DNA of 64,000 nt from Aestuariibaculum suncheonense (GCF_014596935.1 NZ_JACVXC010000002.1:604624-668623); one strand, 5' to 3'; numbered from the stretch's first letter, positions 27,664-37,532 are shown. Notes: generated by a model from the letters alone, not told the origin. Numbers and translations are program-made.

Positions 27664-28251
27664 ATGGATTTATCGGAAAGTTATTGGGATAACCGATACA
27701 AAACCAATAATACGGGTTGGGATATTGGTCATATTTCAACCCCAATAAAAACCTATATTGATCAACTTACCAATAAAGATTTAAAAATATTAATTCCTGG
27801 TGCTGGCAATGCTTACGAAGCGGAATACTTATTTCTTTCAGGGTTTAAAAACGTTTATGTTATAGACCTCTCAAAAACCGCTTTAGATAATATTAAGGCT
27901 CGTATTCCTGAGTTTCCGGAAAGCCAAATGATACAAGGTAATTTTTTCGATTTAAACGACCACTTCGATTTGGTTATCGAACAAACCTTTTTCTGTGCCA
28001 TTAACCCGGAATTGCGGTTTAAATATGCAGAAAAAATGCATCAGCTTTTGAAGCCTGAAGGAAAACTGGTCGGGCTTTTATTTGATATGCCTTTGAATCA
28101 AACAGAACCACCTTTTGGTGGCTGCGAGGCAGATTACATCAATTATTTCGGTCCTTATTTCAATATCGAGTTAGCTCCTTGCTATAATTCCATTACGCCC
28201 AGACATGGTAAGGAATTATTTATTAAAATGACGCATAAACAAGTTGACTAA
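27664..28251 (+). CDS. TPMT-family SAM-dependent methyltransferase
   Basis: This 195-residue protein has the thiopurine S-methyltransferase family start (YWDNRY, TGWDIGHISTP), SAM motif I LIPGAGNAYEAEYL, VIDLSKTALDNI as motif II and VIEQTFFCAI. Family members methylate thiols, selenium or tellurium compounds and halides. It is the last gene of the rhodanese-thioredoxin operon, with no room for a promoter (3-bp gap). A role in methylating an inorganic or low-mass thiol fits the context, but this is inference. Confidence 0.87.
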   Translation: MDLSESYWDNRYKTNNTGWDIGHISTPIKTYIDQLTNKDLKILIPGAGNAYEAEYLFLSGFKNVYVIDLSKTALDNIKARIPEFPESQMIQGNFFDLNDHFDLVIEQTFFCAINPELRFKYAEKMHQLLKPEGKLVGLLFDMPLNQTEPPFGGCEADYINYFGPYFNIELAPCYNSITPRHGKELFIKMTHKQVD

Positions 28252-28262
28252 AAAGGACTTAT

Positions 28263-28306
28263 GTAACATTTATTACAAAGCATTTCACTTAAAAACAATA
28301 ACTTGC
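28263..28306 (+). promoter_or_regulatory. Crp/Fnr operator plus weak -7 box upstream of cydAB
   Basis: GTAACATTTATTAC (28263-28276) has one mismatch in the right half-site. Its centre is 29.5 bp before TAACTTGC (28299-28306), a poor -7 match. It is followed by a terminator at 28360-28391 and only then by cydA, so its direct target could be a short transcript and not cydAB. Confidence 0.5.
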
Positions 28307-28391
28307 AGAAGATTAATAATGTATAAAACTATACTCCCATATTAATTGATTAATAGGCCAAAAAGCTTTCTTGAAAAAGGAAGCTTTTTTT
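28307..28391 (+). ncRNA. Candidate short RNA or leader between the Crp/Fnr site and a terminator
   Basis: From the predicted start after the box at 28299 to the terminator at 28391 is about 85 nt with no ORF. It can fold into GTATA-AAAC-TATAC (28321-28334), a palindromic ATTAATTGATTAAT (28341-28354) and the terminator stem. It could be a regulated small RNA, a cydA leader attenuator, or merely the 3' end of the upstream operon. Confidence 0.3.
28360..28391 (+). terminator. Intrinsic terminator
   Basis: The stem AAAAGCTTTC / GAAGCTTTT with a 9-nt loop and a T tract lies between the methyltransferase gene and cydA. Confidence 0.75.
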
Positions 28392-28424
28392 ATGTGTTTC
28401 AAGGAGATTTAATTTTCTGTGCCG

Positions 28425-28432
28425 TATTTTTG
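28425..28432 (+). promoter_or_regulatory. Probable -7 box of the cydA promoter
   Basis: TATTTTTG matches the Bacteroidota TAnnTTTG consensus and lies 22 bp before the cydA ATG, after the terminator. No GTAAC palindrome sits 29 bp before it. Confidence 0.5.
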
Positions 28433-28454
28433 TTAGGAATCAAACCTACCCCCT

Positions 28455-29786
28455 ATGGAAGACATGCTTTTCTATGATAGAATGCAATTTGCATTCACCA
28501 TTACCTTTCACTACTTGTTTCCGCAATTAACCATGGGATTGTCTTTAATGATTGTCTGGTTTAAGTGGAAATTTTTAAGAACACAAATCGAAAAATATAA
28601 TGAAGCCGCAAAGTTCTGGATGAAAATATTCGCGATTAACTTTGCCATGGGAGTGGTGACTGGCATCCCCATGGAATTTCAATTCGGAACCAATTGGGCG
28701 AAGTTCTCCGAACTCACTGGAGGCATCATTGGTCAGACACTGGCTATGGAAGGTATGTTCTCCTTTTTTCTGGAATCCTCGTTTTTAGGTCTTTTCCTTT
28801 TTGGTGAAAAACTTCTTGGGCACAAACTCCATTTTATCACCGGATTTTTAGTCTTTTTAGGGTCCTGGGCCAGTGGCTATTTAATTATAGCCACACATTC
28901 GTGGATGCAACATCCGGTAGGTTATGAAATTTTAGAAAATGGAAAGTTTGTTCTTAATAATTTTGGTGCCCTGTTTTCAAATCCTTGGTTACTGCCATCT
29001 TATTTACATAATCAATTAGCATCCATTATTACCGCCGCTTTTGTAGTCTCGGCTGTTGGTGCTTTTTATCTGTTGAATAATAAACATAGCGACTTCGGAA
29101 AACTATTTCTTAAAACCGGTGTCATTTTTGGTTTGGTTTCAAGTGTTTTAGTTGCTTTCCCTACGGGCGATTTAGTGGCTAAAAACGTTGTAAAACATCA
29201 ACCCGTAACCTTTGCAGCTATGGAAGGTATTTTTGAAACTGAAGAAGGTGGTAGCGAAATTGTTTTAATTGGTCAGCCAAACATCCTAGAAAAGAAATTA
29301 GACAATAAAATAGCGGTTCCTAACATTCTAAGCTTTTTAACGTATCAAGATTGGGATGCCGAAATAAAAGGTTTAAATGAGTTTGAACCCAACACCTACC
29401 CGACCAATATTCCAGGCTTGTATTATGCGTATCACATTATGGTGGGGCTGGGCACCATTTTTATTGGGTTAATGCTTTTAGCGGCTATTCAGTTATTCCG
29501 AAAAAAACTGTTCACAACTAAATGGATTTTATGGGCGTTACTGTTCATGGTACCACTCCCTTATATCGCAAACACGACAGGTTGGTACACTGCCGAACTA
29601 GGTCGTCAGCCGTGGTTGGTTTATAATTTACTGCGAACCACCGAAGGTATCTCGCCTACCGTTTCATCTGGAAACACCTTATTCACCTTACTCGGATTTA
29701 TTGGATTGTATCTTTTATTAGGTCTACTCTTTTTAATCCTTGTCGGAAAAATTATTTACAAAGGCCCACAAACTACAAAACACTAA
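28455..29786 (+). CDS. cydA: Cytochrome bd quinol oxidase subunit I
   Basis: This 443-residue polytopic membrane protein is of the CydA family. FTITFHYLFPQLTMG at the N-terminus carries a haem-ligand His. NFAMGVVTGIPMEFQFGTNW, the EGMFSFFLES segment and GWYTAELGRQPW near the C-terminus are highly conserved CydA motifs. The length and the short quinol loop fit the short-Q-loop class. With CydB it reduces oxygen to water with high affinity and resists sulfide, which blocks haem-copper oxidases. It is 3 bp from cydB. No small CydX-like ORF was recognised. Confidence 0.96.
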   Translation: MEDMLFYDRMQFAFTITFHYLFPQLTMGLSLMIVWFKWKFLRTQIEKYNEAAKFWMKIFAINFAMGVVTGIPMEFQFGTNWAKFSELTGGIIGQTLAMEGMFSFFLESSFLGLFLFGEKLLGHKLHFITGFLVFLGSWASGYLIIATHSWMQHPVGYEILENGKFVLNNFGALFSNPWLLPSYLHNQLASIITAAFVVSAVGAFYLLNNKHSDFGKLFLKTGVIFGLVSSVLVAFPTGDLVAKNVVKHQPVTFAAMEGIFETEEGGSEIVLIGQPNILEKKLDNKIAVPNILSFLTYQDWDAEIKGLNEFEPNTYPTNIPGLYYAYHIMVGLGTIFIGLMLLAAIQLFRKKLFTTKWILWALLFMVPLPYIANTTGWYTAELGRQPWLVYNLLRTTEGISPTVSSGNTLFTLLGFIGLYLLLGLLFLILVGKIIYKGPQTTKH

Positions 29787-29788
29787 CT

Positions 29789-30865
29789 ATGGAATTATTC
29801 TGGTATATCGTTTTAATGTGCATGCTAACCGTTTATGTTATTTTAGATGGTTACGATTTTGGAGCAGGCATTGTACATTTATTCTTTGCTAAAACCGAAA
29901 AAGATAAAAAAGCCATCACAAACTCCATTGGGCCATTCTGGGATGCCAACGAGGTTTGGCTTATTGCTGCTGGTGGCGTTTTATTTTTTGCCTTCCCTAC
30001 ACTTTACGCAGCGTCCTTTAGCGGGTTTTACTTGCCGTTAATTATGATTTTATGGCTACTCATTTTTAGAGCCATTGGTTTAGAATTACGCGGACAAATA
30101 CACAACAAAATTTGGGAAACCATTTGGGATAAAGCCTTCGGAATAGCAAGTTTACTTCTAGCGCTATTCTTCGGTATTGCCTTAGGAAACGTGGTGCGTG
30201 GCGTTAACTTAGGGATGGTGACTGATGGCGTTTCAGCACACGAACCGCATTATTTCTTTTTACCGCTTTGGAATCCCACATTTAGCCCTAAAGCCGAACA
30301 TTTAGGTATTATTGACTGGTTTACCATTTTATTAGGAATTATTGGCGTTATCGCCTTAACCATTCACGGGGCGAACTGGATTATTTACAAAACCAATTCA
30401 GAATTAAATTCAAAACTAAAAAACATCATATTTAAACTGAATTTTGGGTTGCTTGCTTTGGTTGTTCTATCCCTTTTCATCTGGCATATTATCGAACCGA
30501 AACCCTTTCACAACTTTATAAAAACACCATGGCTATGGATTTTCCCTATCATTACCTTTACGGGATTATTCGGATTATTTAAGGTGAGAACATTCAAAAA
30601 GGACGGTACGGCATTTTTGTTTTCGTCACTGTTTTTATTTGGAGGTATCAGCTCAACAGTGGCTTCTATTTTCCCAAAGTTATTACCATCTACAAATACA
30701 ACGAACCCTGATCTAACCATTTACAATATGGCTGCCGATGCATACGGCCTTTCGGTTGGGGTAAACTGGTTTGTTATTGCAGTAATTCTGGTAGCTGTTT
30801 ACTTTACCATTCAGTATAAAGTATTTAAAGGAAAAATGGATGATGTAGGCTACGGAGAACACTAA
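29789..30865 (+). CDS. cydB: Cytochrome bd quinol oxidase subunit II
   Basis: This 358-residue membrane protein has the CydB start YVILDGYDFGAGIVH, the family motif GPFWDANEVWLIAAGG and about eight to nine hydrophobic helices. It pairs with CydA encoded 3 bp upstream. The operon ends at a strong bidirectional terminator shared with kbl. Confidence 0.95.
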   Translation: MELFWYIVLMCMLTVYVILDGYDFGAGIVHLFFAKTEKDKKAITNSIGPFWDANEVWLIAAGGVLFFAFPTLYAASFSGFYLPLIMILWLLIFRAIGLELRGQIHNKIWETIWDKAFGIASLLLALFFGIALGNVVRGVNLGMVTDGVSAHEPHYFFLPLWNPTFSPKAEHLGIIDWFTILLGIIGVIALTIHGANWIIYKTNSELNSKLKNIIFKLNFGLLALVVLSLFIWHIIEPKPFHNFIKTPWLWIFPIITFTGLFGLFKVRTFKKDGTAFLFSSLFLFGGISSTVASIFPKLLPSTNTTNPDLTIYNMAADAYGLSVGVNWFVIAVILVAVYFTIQYKVFKGKMDDVGYGEH

Positions 30866-30915
30866 TATGATCTATTTAAATTAAGATCATTTTCTCTTGA
30901 TTCCATTTTAAATTT

Positions 30916-30955
30916 AAAAGAAAACCTCGACACTTTTATGTCGAGGTTTTCTTTT
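30916..30955. terminator. Bidirectional terminator between cydB and kbl
   Basis: The perfect stem AAAAGAAAACCTCGACA with its complement and a 6-nt loop is flanked by A and T runs, so it works for both converging genes. Confidence 0.9.
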
Positions 30956-30972
30956 AATTACATGCTGTTTTG

Positions 30973-32163
30973 TTATTTAACAACCCCTAAAGCTTTACCT
31001 ACTTTAGTGAAGGCTTCAACCGCTTTATCAACATGATGTGTTTCGTGAGCTGCTGAAAGCTGCACACGAATTCTCGCTTTTTCCTTTGGTACTACCGGAT
31101 AGAAAAAGGCAATCACATAAATACCTTCATCAAGTAATCTGGCGGCAAACTCCTGAGCTAATTTAGCATCGTATAACATCACAGGAACAATAGGGTGTTC
31201 TCCTGGAATAATATCGAAACCAGCTTCAGTCATTTTAGTTCTGAAACGTTTCGCGTTATCCTGAACTTTTTCAATTAAATCGGTTGATGTTTTTAATTTA
31301 TCTAAAACCGCAATCGAAGCTCCTGCAATAGCAGGCGCTAAGGTATTTGAGAATAAATAAGGACGTGATTTTTGTCTTAACATCTCAACGATTTCTTTTT
31401 TAGCAGCAGTAAATCCACCAGAAGCACCACCTAAAGCTTTTCCGTAGGTACCCGTAATGATATCGATACGTCCCATAACGTTTCGGTACTCATGTGTTCC
31501 ACGACCTGTTTTACCAACGAATCCGGTAGCGTGACATTCATCAACCATGACCATAGCCTCATATTTATCGGCTAAATCACAGATTTTATCTAACTGCGCG
31601 ATGGTTCCATCCATAGAGAACACACCATCAGTCACAATAAGCTTTCTTCTTGCTCCAGAAGCCGCTTTTAATTGCTCCTCTAAAGATTCCATGTTGTTGT
31701 GAGAATAACGGTAACGTCCTGCTTTACATAAACGAATACCATCTATAATAGATGCGTGGTTTAATTCATCTGAGATAATCGCATCTTCAGGACCTAAAAT
31801 CGGTTCGAAAACACCACCATTAGCATCAAAAGCCGCCGCATAAAGTATACAGTCTTCCATCCCTAAGAATTCGGCTGTTTTTTGCTCTAATTCTTTATGA
31901 ATATCCTGTGTGCCGCAAATAAAACGCACAGAAGATAAACCAAATCCGTGCGTTCTCATAGCTTCAATCCCAGCCTCTACAACATCGGGATGCGAAGACA
32001 ATCCTAAATAATTGTTTGCACAAAAATTTAAAACTTCATTACCTGCGGTCGTATTAATCTCTGCACCTTGAGGCGTCGTAATGATACGTTCCTTTTTATA
32101 AAGTCCAGATTCTTTTATGTCGTTTAACTCGTTTTCAAGCTGTTGTTTAACTGCTCCGTACAT
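30973..32163 (-). CDS. kbl: Glycine C-acetyltransferase (2-amino-3-ketobutyrate CoA ligase)
   Basis: This 396-residue PLP enzyme of the alpha-oxoamine synthase family has the length expected for Kbl. Visible motifs are [32 protein letters not shown] and [11 protein letters not shown] with the PLP lysine Lys242. It cleaves 2-amino-3-oxobutyrate with CoA to glycine and acetyl-CoA. It is 13 bp downstream of the threonine dehydrogenase gene, so the pair forms the standard threonine-to-glycine pathway. Confidence 0.95.
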   Translation of the reverse strand: MYGAVKQQLENELNDIKESGLYKKERIITTPQGAEINTTAGNEVLNFCANNYLGLSSHPDVVEAGIEAMRTHGFGLSSVRFICGTQDIHKELEQKTAEFLGMEDCILYAAAFDANGGVFEPILGPEDAIISDELNHASIIDGIRLCKAGRYRYSHNNMESLEEQLKAASGARRKLIVTDGVFSMDGTIAQLDKICDLADKYEAMVMVDECHATGFVGKTGRGTHEYRNVMGRIDIITGTYGKALGGASGGFTAAKKEIVEMLRQKSRPYLFSNTLAPAIAGASIAVLDKLKTSTDLIEKVQDNAKRFRTKMTEAGFDIIPGEHPIVPVMLYDAKLAQEFAARLLDEGIYVIAFFYPVVPKEKARIRVQLSAAHETHHVDKAVEAFTKVGKALGVVK

Positions 32164-32176
32164 AGTGTGTAAATTT

Positions 32177-33133
32177 TTATTGAGTTACTAAATTGTATTG
32201 TTCTTTTAAGTGTTTAAGCATGTCTTGGGTCATGGCATCTAAATCGTATTTCGGTGCCCAACCCCAGTCTTGTCTTGCCTGACAATCGTCAATTGATGAC
32301 GGCCAGTTTTCAGCAATGTTTTGTCTGAAATCCGGATTATAAGTCACCTTAAAATTAGGATAATATTTTTGAATAGACGCAGTAATTTCTTCCGGAGTAA
32401 AACTCATTCCTTGTAAATTATACGAAGTTCTTACTGTAATCGCCTCTTTTGGAGCATCCATAAGTTCTAAAGTAGCACGGATGGTATCATCCATATAAAT
32501 CATTGGCAACATGGCATCAGCTTTCAAATAACATTCAAAATCTTCTTCCTTAATCGCTTTATGATAGATTTCTACAGCATAATCAGTAGTTCCTCCGCCT
32601 GGTAAAGATTGATAACCAATAACCCCTGGATAACGCAACGAGCGCACATCTAAACCATATTTTAAGAAATAGTATTGTGCCCAGTTTTCACCTGAAGCTT
32701 TACTTATACCATAAACGGTTGACGGATTTAAAAAATCACTCTGTGCCGTATCCATTTTAGGTGCCATATCGCCATACACCGCAATTGAGCTTGGGTAAAA
32801 TACTTTGCCCACTTTTTCGGCAACCGATACTTCCAGAACATTAAATAAAGTTTTCATATTAATCTCCCAGGTTTGCAATGGATTTTGCTCACCTCTGGCA
32901 GATAATATAGCTGCTAAATGGTAAATCTGTGTTACTTTATATGTTTTCACAATAGCCTCCAGATGCGCTTTATCAGTCACATCTAATTGCTCGTAAATAC
33001 CTTGATAATTTTTAATTTCGTTCAAATCTGAAGCGATAACAGCTTCTTCTCCAAACTTATTTTTAAGGGCCTCAACCAACACAGAACCTAATTGGCCACC
33101 AGCACCTGTAACTAATATTTTTTCGTTTTGCAT
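32177..33133 (-). CDS. tdh: L-threonine 3-dehydrogenase, SDR/epimerase type
   Basis: This 318-residue NAD-dependent short-chain dehydrogenase of the epimerase branch has the nucleotide motif GAGGQLG at 10-16, the YxxxK pair in [11 protein letters not shown] and the [17 protein letters not shown] segment characteristic of the short bacterial threonine dehydrogenases. It oxidises threonine to 2-amino-3-oxobutyrate, which Kbl from the next gene uses. The divergent Lrp-family regulator may control the pair. Confidence 0.93.
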   Translation of the reverse strand: MQNEKILVTGAGGQLGSVLVEALKNKFGEEAVIASDLNEIKNYQGIYEQLDVTDKAHLEAIVKTYKVTQIYHLAAILSARGEQNPLQTWEINMKTLFNVLEVSVAEKVGKVFYPSSIAVYGDMAPKMDTAQSDFLNPSTVYGISKASGENWAQYYFLKYGLDVRSLRYPGVIGYQSLPGGGTTDYAVEIYHKAIKEEDFECYLKADAMLPMIYMDDTIRATLELMDAPKEAITVRTSYNLQGMSFTPEEITASIQKYYPNFKVTYNPDFRQNIAENWPSSIDDCQARQDWGWAPKYDLDAMTQDMLKHLKEQYNLVTQ

Positions 33134-33300
33134 ACCTTAAATTGTAAAGTATAAAATTACGAATTACGCCGATTCAAAAAACAAATTCACTTTTCAAACA
33201 CATATATTAAGTAATTAAACTTTTAAAAATTAATTTTTAAAGAAAATATTCCTTTTAAATAATTATTTATCTTTATTTGAAGAAAAAATAACTTCATCTT

Positions 33301-33765
33301 ATGGTAGAAAAACTGGACAATATAGATTTAACAATTCTAAAAATCTTACAAAACGATTCAAAAAAGACCACCAAAGAAATTGCAGCCTCTTTAAATATGA
33401 CAATTTCTCCGGTTTACGAACGCATAAAACGTTTGGAGAACGATGGCTATATAAAAAAGTACGTCGCGATATTAGACAAGAAACTTTTAAACTATCCGGT
33501 AACCGTTATTTGCATGGTATCACTTCGTTACCATAACGAGGGGTTTATTGATAAATTTGAAGAGCAAATTAAAGAACTTCGAGAAGTACAGGAATGCTTC
33601 CATATGGCTGGAAAGGTCGATTTCTTCTTAAAAATAAATATGACTAGCTTAGATGATTACCATGATTTTGTGAGAGTAAAGCTCTCGAACATTTCGAATA
33701 TCGGGGTATTGGAGAGCTATTTTGTATTAAAGGAAATCAAGCAATCTACTGAATTTGTGATATAA
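33301..33765 (+). CDS. Lrp/AsnC family transcriptional regulator
   Basis: This 154-residue regulator has an N-terminal winged helix-turn-helix (LDNIDLTILKILQNDSKK, then TISPVYERIKRLENDGYI) and a C-terminal RAM/ligand domain (about 70-150, AGKVDFFLKI). It is divergent from tdh-kbl with a 167-bp gap that must hold both promoters. Control of threonine catabolism in response to an amino acid is likely but inferred from position. Confidence 0.93.
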   Translation: MVEKLDNIDLTILKILQNDSKKTTKEIAASLNMTISPVYERIKRLENDGYIKKYVAILDKKLLNYPVTVICMVSLRYHNEGFIDKFEEQIKELREVQECFHMAGKVDFFLKINMTSLDDYHDFVRVKLSNISNIGVLESYFVLKEIKQSTEFVI

Positions 33766-33767
33766 AA

Positions 33768-33797
33768 AAAGCCTTTGGTCTCAGTCCAAAGGCTTTT
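33768..33797. terminator. Bidirectional terminator between the lrp and fucosidase genes
   Basis: The stem AAAGCCTTTGG / CCAAAGGCTTT with a 7-nt loop and A/T runs on both sides separates two converging genes. Confidence 0.9.
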
Positions 33798-33816
33798 TGC
33801 TGTCAATTTTTCACTT

Positions 33817-35247
33817 TTAAGTCAACGCTTTTTGATGAAACTTCTTAGAATCTTTATTTTCAAGTTCTATAATAATCACAAAAGGATCTTTAGTTTTTAC
33901 CTTTTTTGCTTCAATAAAATATTCTCCATTCGAAATTTCTTCTAAATCTAGAGCTTTATCCGGTTTAGATAACAAATACGCCTTTTTAATCACACTGCCT
34001 TTATTCAACTTTACGCGATATTTACCATTAATCGGCTTATTAAACACCACCATATTAATTGTTGTTTCAGAATCATTGTTTTGAGTAAAATACCCCCAGC
34101 CTTGTTTTTTTAAACCAGCGTAACCACAGTTATAAATCGCAGAACTATTGTCATCCATCCAATCTCCAATTTCTTTTGCCAATTTCACTTCTTCTTCTCT
34201 AAAATCTCCTTCACCTGTCGGACCAAAATTCAATAGAAAATTACCATTTTGAGAGGTGCATTGCACCAACATTTCAATAAGTTCGTTAGCTGTTTTAATG
34301 TGTGTTAAAGTCCAGTCTTTATGATAACCCCATTGGTTCTCCGGAATAGTCATACAACATTCCCAGTCGTTTTTAGTTACCTCAATATCCCACGGATTAG
34401 GCAAACGGCGTTCATAACCCGACTCATAATCACCCATCAATACGCCGTTCGAATCAAAATGACGACTACCATACTCATCTGCTCGCATGCGGCTATTAAC
34501 TACTAACCCCGGATGCTTTTCTTTCAGTTTCTTTTCCAATTCATAAGAAAATTGGCCATTATCTTTCCAGCACTGATCCCAAGTTCCATCAAACCAAAGA
34601 CCTTTAACAGTAGGGTAACGGTCTAATAGCTCAAGTAATTGATTTTTGGTAAATATTTTTAAGCGTTCAAAAGCTTCTTTATCTTCTTCAGAATTTAATT
34701 TATAACGCCAGTCTGGATGATGCCAGTCTAAAACAGAATAGTACAAACTCACATCAATACCTTCGGCATTGTAAGCTTCAATAAATTCCCCTAATAAATC
34801 TTTCCCATAAGGCGTATTTTCAATATCGAAATCTGTATATTCACTAGGCCATAAACAAAACCCTTCATGATGCTTGGTTGTAATCGTTGCATACTTTACC
34901 CCCATAGCTTTAGCCATTTTAGCCCAGGCCATAGCATTAAATTTTATTGGATTAAATTGATACTGTAAAGAATCCCATGTAGCAGTACTAATACCTGCAG
35001 AACTCTTTAAAAACTCGGCTGCATATTCATACGTTTTCCCCTTCCAAACGCCTCCGGGAATAGCATAAAGCCCCCAGTGAATGAATTGTCCGAAACGATT
35101 TGAACGCCATTTTTTCATGGCGTCATCCTGACGTGGCAATTCGGTTATTTGTCCGTATTTCACCTCTTTTTCCGACTCCTCCTGAGCATGTAATTGTCCT
35201 GTAACTCCTATTATAAAAATAAGACAGGTTAATAATATTTTTTTCAT
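33817..35247 (-). CDS. GH29 alpha-L-fucosidase, secreted
   Basis: This 476-residue protein has a signal peptide of about 1-21 (QLHAQ). The family signature WRSNRFGQFIHWGLYAIPGG, the KHHEGFCLW segment at 125-133 and VKGLWFDGTWD with the predicted nucleophile Asp220 identify GH29. It hydrolyses terminal alpha-L-fucose from glycans. The acid/base residue is variable in this family and is not assigned. It lies 49 bp downstream of the GH2 gene, suggesting a two-gene operon that trims fucosylated oligosaccharides. No lipobox is seen, so it is probably periplasmic. Confidence 0.93.
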   Translation of the reverse strand: MKKILLTCLIFIIGVTGQLHAQEESEKEVKYGQITELPRQDDAMKKWRSNRFGQFIHWGLYAIPGGVWKGKTYEYAAEFLKSSAGISTATWDSLQYQFNPIKFNAMAWAKMAKAMGVKYATITTKHHEGFCLWPSEYTDFDIENTPYGKDLLGEFIEAYNAEGIDVSLYYSVLDWHHPDWRYKLNSEEDKEAFERLKIFTKNQLLELLDRYPTVKGLWFDGTWDQCWKDNGQFSYELEKKLKEKHPGLVVNSRMRADEYGSRHFDSNGVLMGDYESGYERRLPNPWDIEVTKNDWECCMTIPENQWGYHKDWTLTHIKTANELIEMLVQCTSQNGNFLLNFGPTGEGDFREEEVKLAKEIGDWMDDNSSAIYNCGYAGLKKQGWGYFTQNNDSETTINMVVFNKPINGKYRVKLNKGSVIKKAYLLSKPDKALDLEEISNGEYFIEAKKVKTKDPFVIIIELENKDSKKFHQKALT

Positions 35248-35296
35248 TTATTAAATATTCTTTATTCTGGTAGTATTGTTTTTTCTTAATAAAACA

Positions 35297-37426
35297 CTAA
35301 AATCCAGCATGAACTTTAGTACTCTCTTTCATTTTAAAATCTTTTGTTTTTTCTGACCTAAAATTCCATTTGATAATATCTTCAAATGCCTTCCCTTCTT
35401 TTACAACAACCGCTTTAACACTATTCTCTCCTTGTACTAAGTTTACATTTTCAAAAATGTAATGCACCTCTGTAGTTCCCATTTTTGGTCTTTCTAATTC
35501 AATACCATTTAAAAACACCCTTGGTTCTCCAAGGTTAGAATAAACCTTAATATTGGTTTGTTGTTTTTCGCGGTCTACCATACGTCTTTCTGTAATATAC
35601 AAAATCGGTTCTTGACTCCAGTTGGCTTTATACCAGTAAAACGCATCCTTTTTAATCGTTCTATCGAAAGTGACTAAACCTTTATGATTACGGGCTTCAA
35701 TACCACCATTATTCCATTTTGGCACGCAAAAATCGAACATATTCCATAAATAAGAACTGAGTATATTCGGATTATTTTTGATAATTCCCCACTGAATTTC
35801 ATGGGTTTTTGTCTGATACGTTTCCGGATAAAAAGGCTTCCAGTATTCCCAGGTATTTTCAATAAATTCGGTTTGATGATTCGGGTTTCCACCTGCTCCA
35901 TATTCCGTTAACATGATTTTATACTCCGGATAATCGGCTTTCAAACCTTTTGCCCATGTTTCCAAATCGCCAATTTTCCCTTCGTACCAACCATAGTATC
36001 TATTCATACCCTGAATATCGGCATTCAAATTCACCGGATGCTCCATATGTCCATAGCCATTAACAGCCACCGTATATCTGCCTGGATCTTCCCCTTTAGC
36101 GAGATCGTGCATTTCTTTGGTTAGCTGTGCCGTATAATCGTGTGGCTTATAGACTTCATTATGAAGCCCCCATACATAAATTGACGGATGATTGTAATTT
36201 TGACGAATAAGTTCTTTTAATTGCAATTTGGCATTGGCACCTTCTTCGCCAGTAACACGGTTAACAAAAGGGACTTCGGCCCAAACTAATAAGCCTAAAC
36301 TATCGCATTTGGAATAGAAATAGTCTGATTGTTGGTAGTGTGCCAAGCGTACCGTTGTTACGCCCATTTCCATAATCATATCTAAATCGGTATCGTGGTG
36401 TTCTTGTTCTAAAGCATTACCAATTCCCCACCAATCCTGATGACGACAAACTCCATACATCGGGTACTTTTCTCCATTCAAGAATACGCCTTTATCAGCC
36501 AAGACTTCGACTTTTCTAACTCCGAGAGGCTGAATAATTTCGTCTAGAATATTATTCCCATCTTTAAGGGTAGTTACCACTTTGTATAAATAAGGGTCTT
36601 TTCGTCCTTGCCATAAATGTGGTTTATTAAGTATGAAAGAAGTTGTAAACTCATGAACACCCTGTGGTCTTACTGAAACTGGATTGCTTTTCTGAGCAAC
36701 CAATTTTCCCTCTTGATTATAAATTTTACATTCTAAATTAATCTGTTGAATGTCTTTAAGCTTACTTGACAGTTTCACGTTAACTGATACATTCACCTTT
36801 TTGTTATCTATTAATTCCTGAGAGATATAAACACCATTGGAGGCATAATCGGTAACATCGATATTGACTTGATTGGTACTTATTAACCAAACTGAACGAT
36901 GGATTCCGCCATAAACTCCAAATAAATTATGATTTACAGGAATAACATCTTTACGCGCTTCATTATTTACTTTTAGTAAAAATTCGTTCTCCTTACCAAA
37001 ATTTACAGCTTTAGTAATCTCAAATGAAAACGCCGAATATCCTCCTTTGTGATTTCCAACAAAAACACCATTAATATAAAAATCGGCAACCTGACCTACA
37101 CCCTCAAACTTTAAAAATAAGCGTTGATCTTTCAAGGATTCTTCAACCAAAAAAGTCTTTTTATAATAGGCATCGCCTTCATAAAAATTACCATAATCGA
37201 CCTGCATATCTTTAGCATTCCAGGTATGCGGAATCGTTACTTCTGTCCACTTTTTATCCCAGTCCTGCATAAAGATGAGTTCATTTTCAGGAAATGGTCC
37301 TTTTTTAAATTGCCAACCGTCGTTAAACGCTTCTACTTTACGACCAGTTTGTGAAAACCCAAATTGTGTTATCACAAAACTCAACAATATAATTCCTAAT
37401 TTCAATTTTCTATTTTTTTTATTCAT
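35297..37426 (-). CDS. GH2 family glycoside hydrolase (beta-galactosidase-like)
   Basis: This 709-residue protein has a signal peptide of about 1-25 (FGFSQ). Domains run in the usual GH2 order: sugar-binding jelly roll (about 30-190), Ig-like domain (about 190-300) and TIM barrel (about 305-600), followed by a short C-terminal beta domain. The acid/base Glu424 is in WGLHNEV and the nucleophile Glu508 is in MLTEYGAGG. The family includes beta-galactosidases, glucuronidases and mannosidases, so the exact specificity is open. It lacks the long C-terminal domains of LacZ. It probably acts together with the GH29 fucosidase downstream. Confidence 0.9.
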   Translation of the reverse strand: MNKKNRKLKLGIILLSFVITQFGFSQTGRKVEAFNDGWQFKKGPFPENELIFMQDWDKKWTEVTIPHTWNAKDMQVDYGNFYEGDAYYKKTFLVEESLKDQRLFLKFEGVGQVADFYINGVFVGNHKGGYSAFSFEITKAVNFGKENEFLLKVNNEARKDVIPVNHNLFGVYGGIHRSVWLISTNQVNIDVTDYASNGVYISQELIDNKKVNVSVNVKLSSKLKDIQQINLECKIYNQEGKLVAQKSNPVSVRPQGVHEFTTSFILNKPHLWQGRKDPYLYKVVTTLKDGNNILDEIIQPLGVRKVEVLADKGVFLNGEKYPMYGVCRHQDWWGIGNALEQEHHDTDLDMIMEMGVTTVRLAHYQQSDYFYSKCDSLGLLVWAEVPFVNRVTGEEGANAKLQLKELIRQNYNHPSIYVWGLHNEVYKPHDYTAQLTKEMHDLAKGEDPGRYTVAVNGYGHMEHPVNLNADIQGMNRYYGWYEGKIGDLETWAKGLKADYPEYKIMLTEYGAGGNPNHQTEFIENTWEYWKPFYPETYQTKTHEIQWGIIKNNPNILSSYLWNMFDFCVPKWNNGGIEARNHKGLVTFDRTIKKDAFYWYKANWSQEPILYITERRMVDREKQQTNIKVYSNLGEPRVFLNGIELERPKMGTTEVHYIFENVNLVQGENSVKAVVVKEGKAFEDIIKWNFRSEKTKDFKMKESTKVHAGF

Positions 37427-37532
37427 TTGGGGAAATCAAGCTAAATACAAAAAAAGTCTTTTTATAAATTATTAATGAGGGCTTATCTTTCAGACATGGT
37501 GTAATTTTTAATCATAACGAAATATTACCGCA

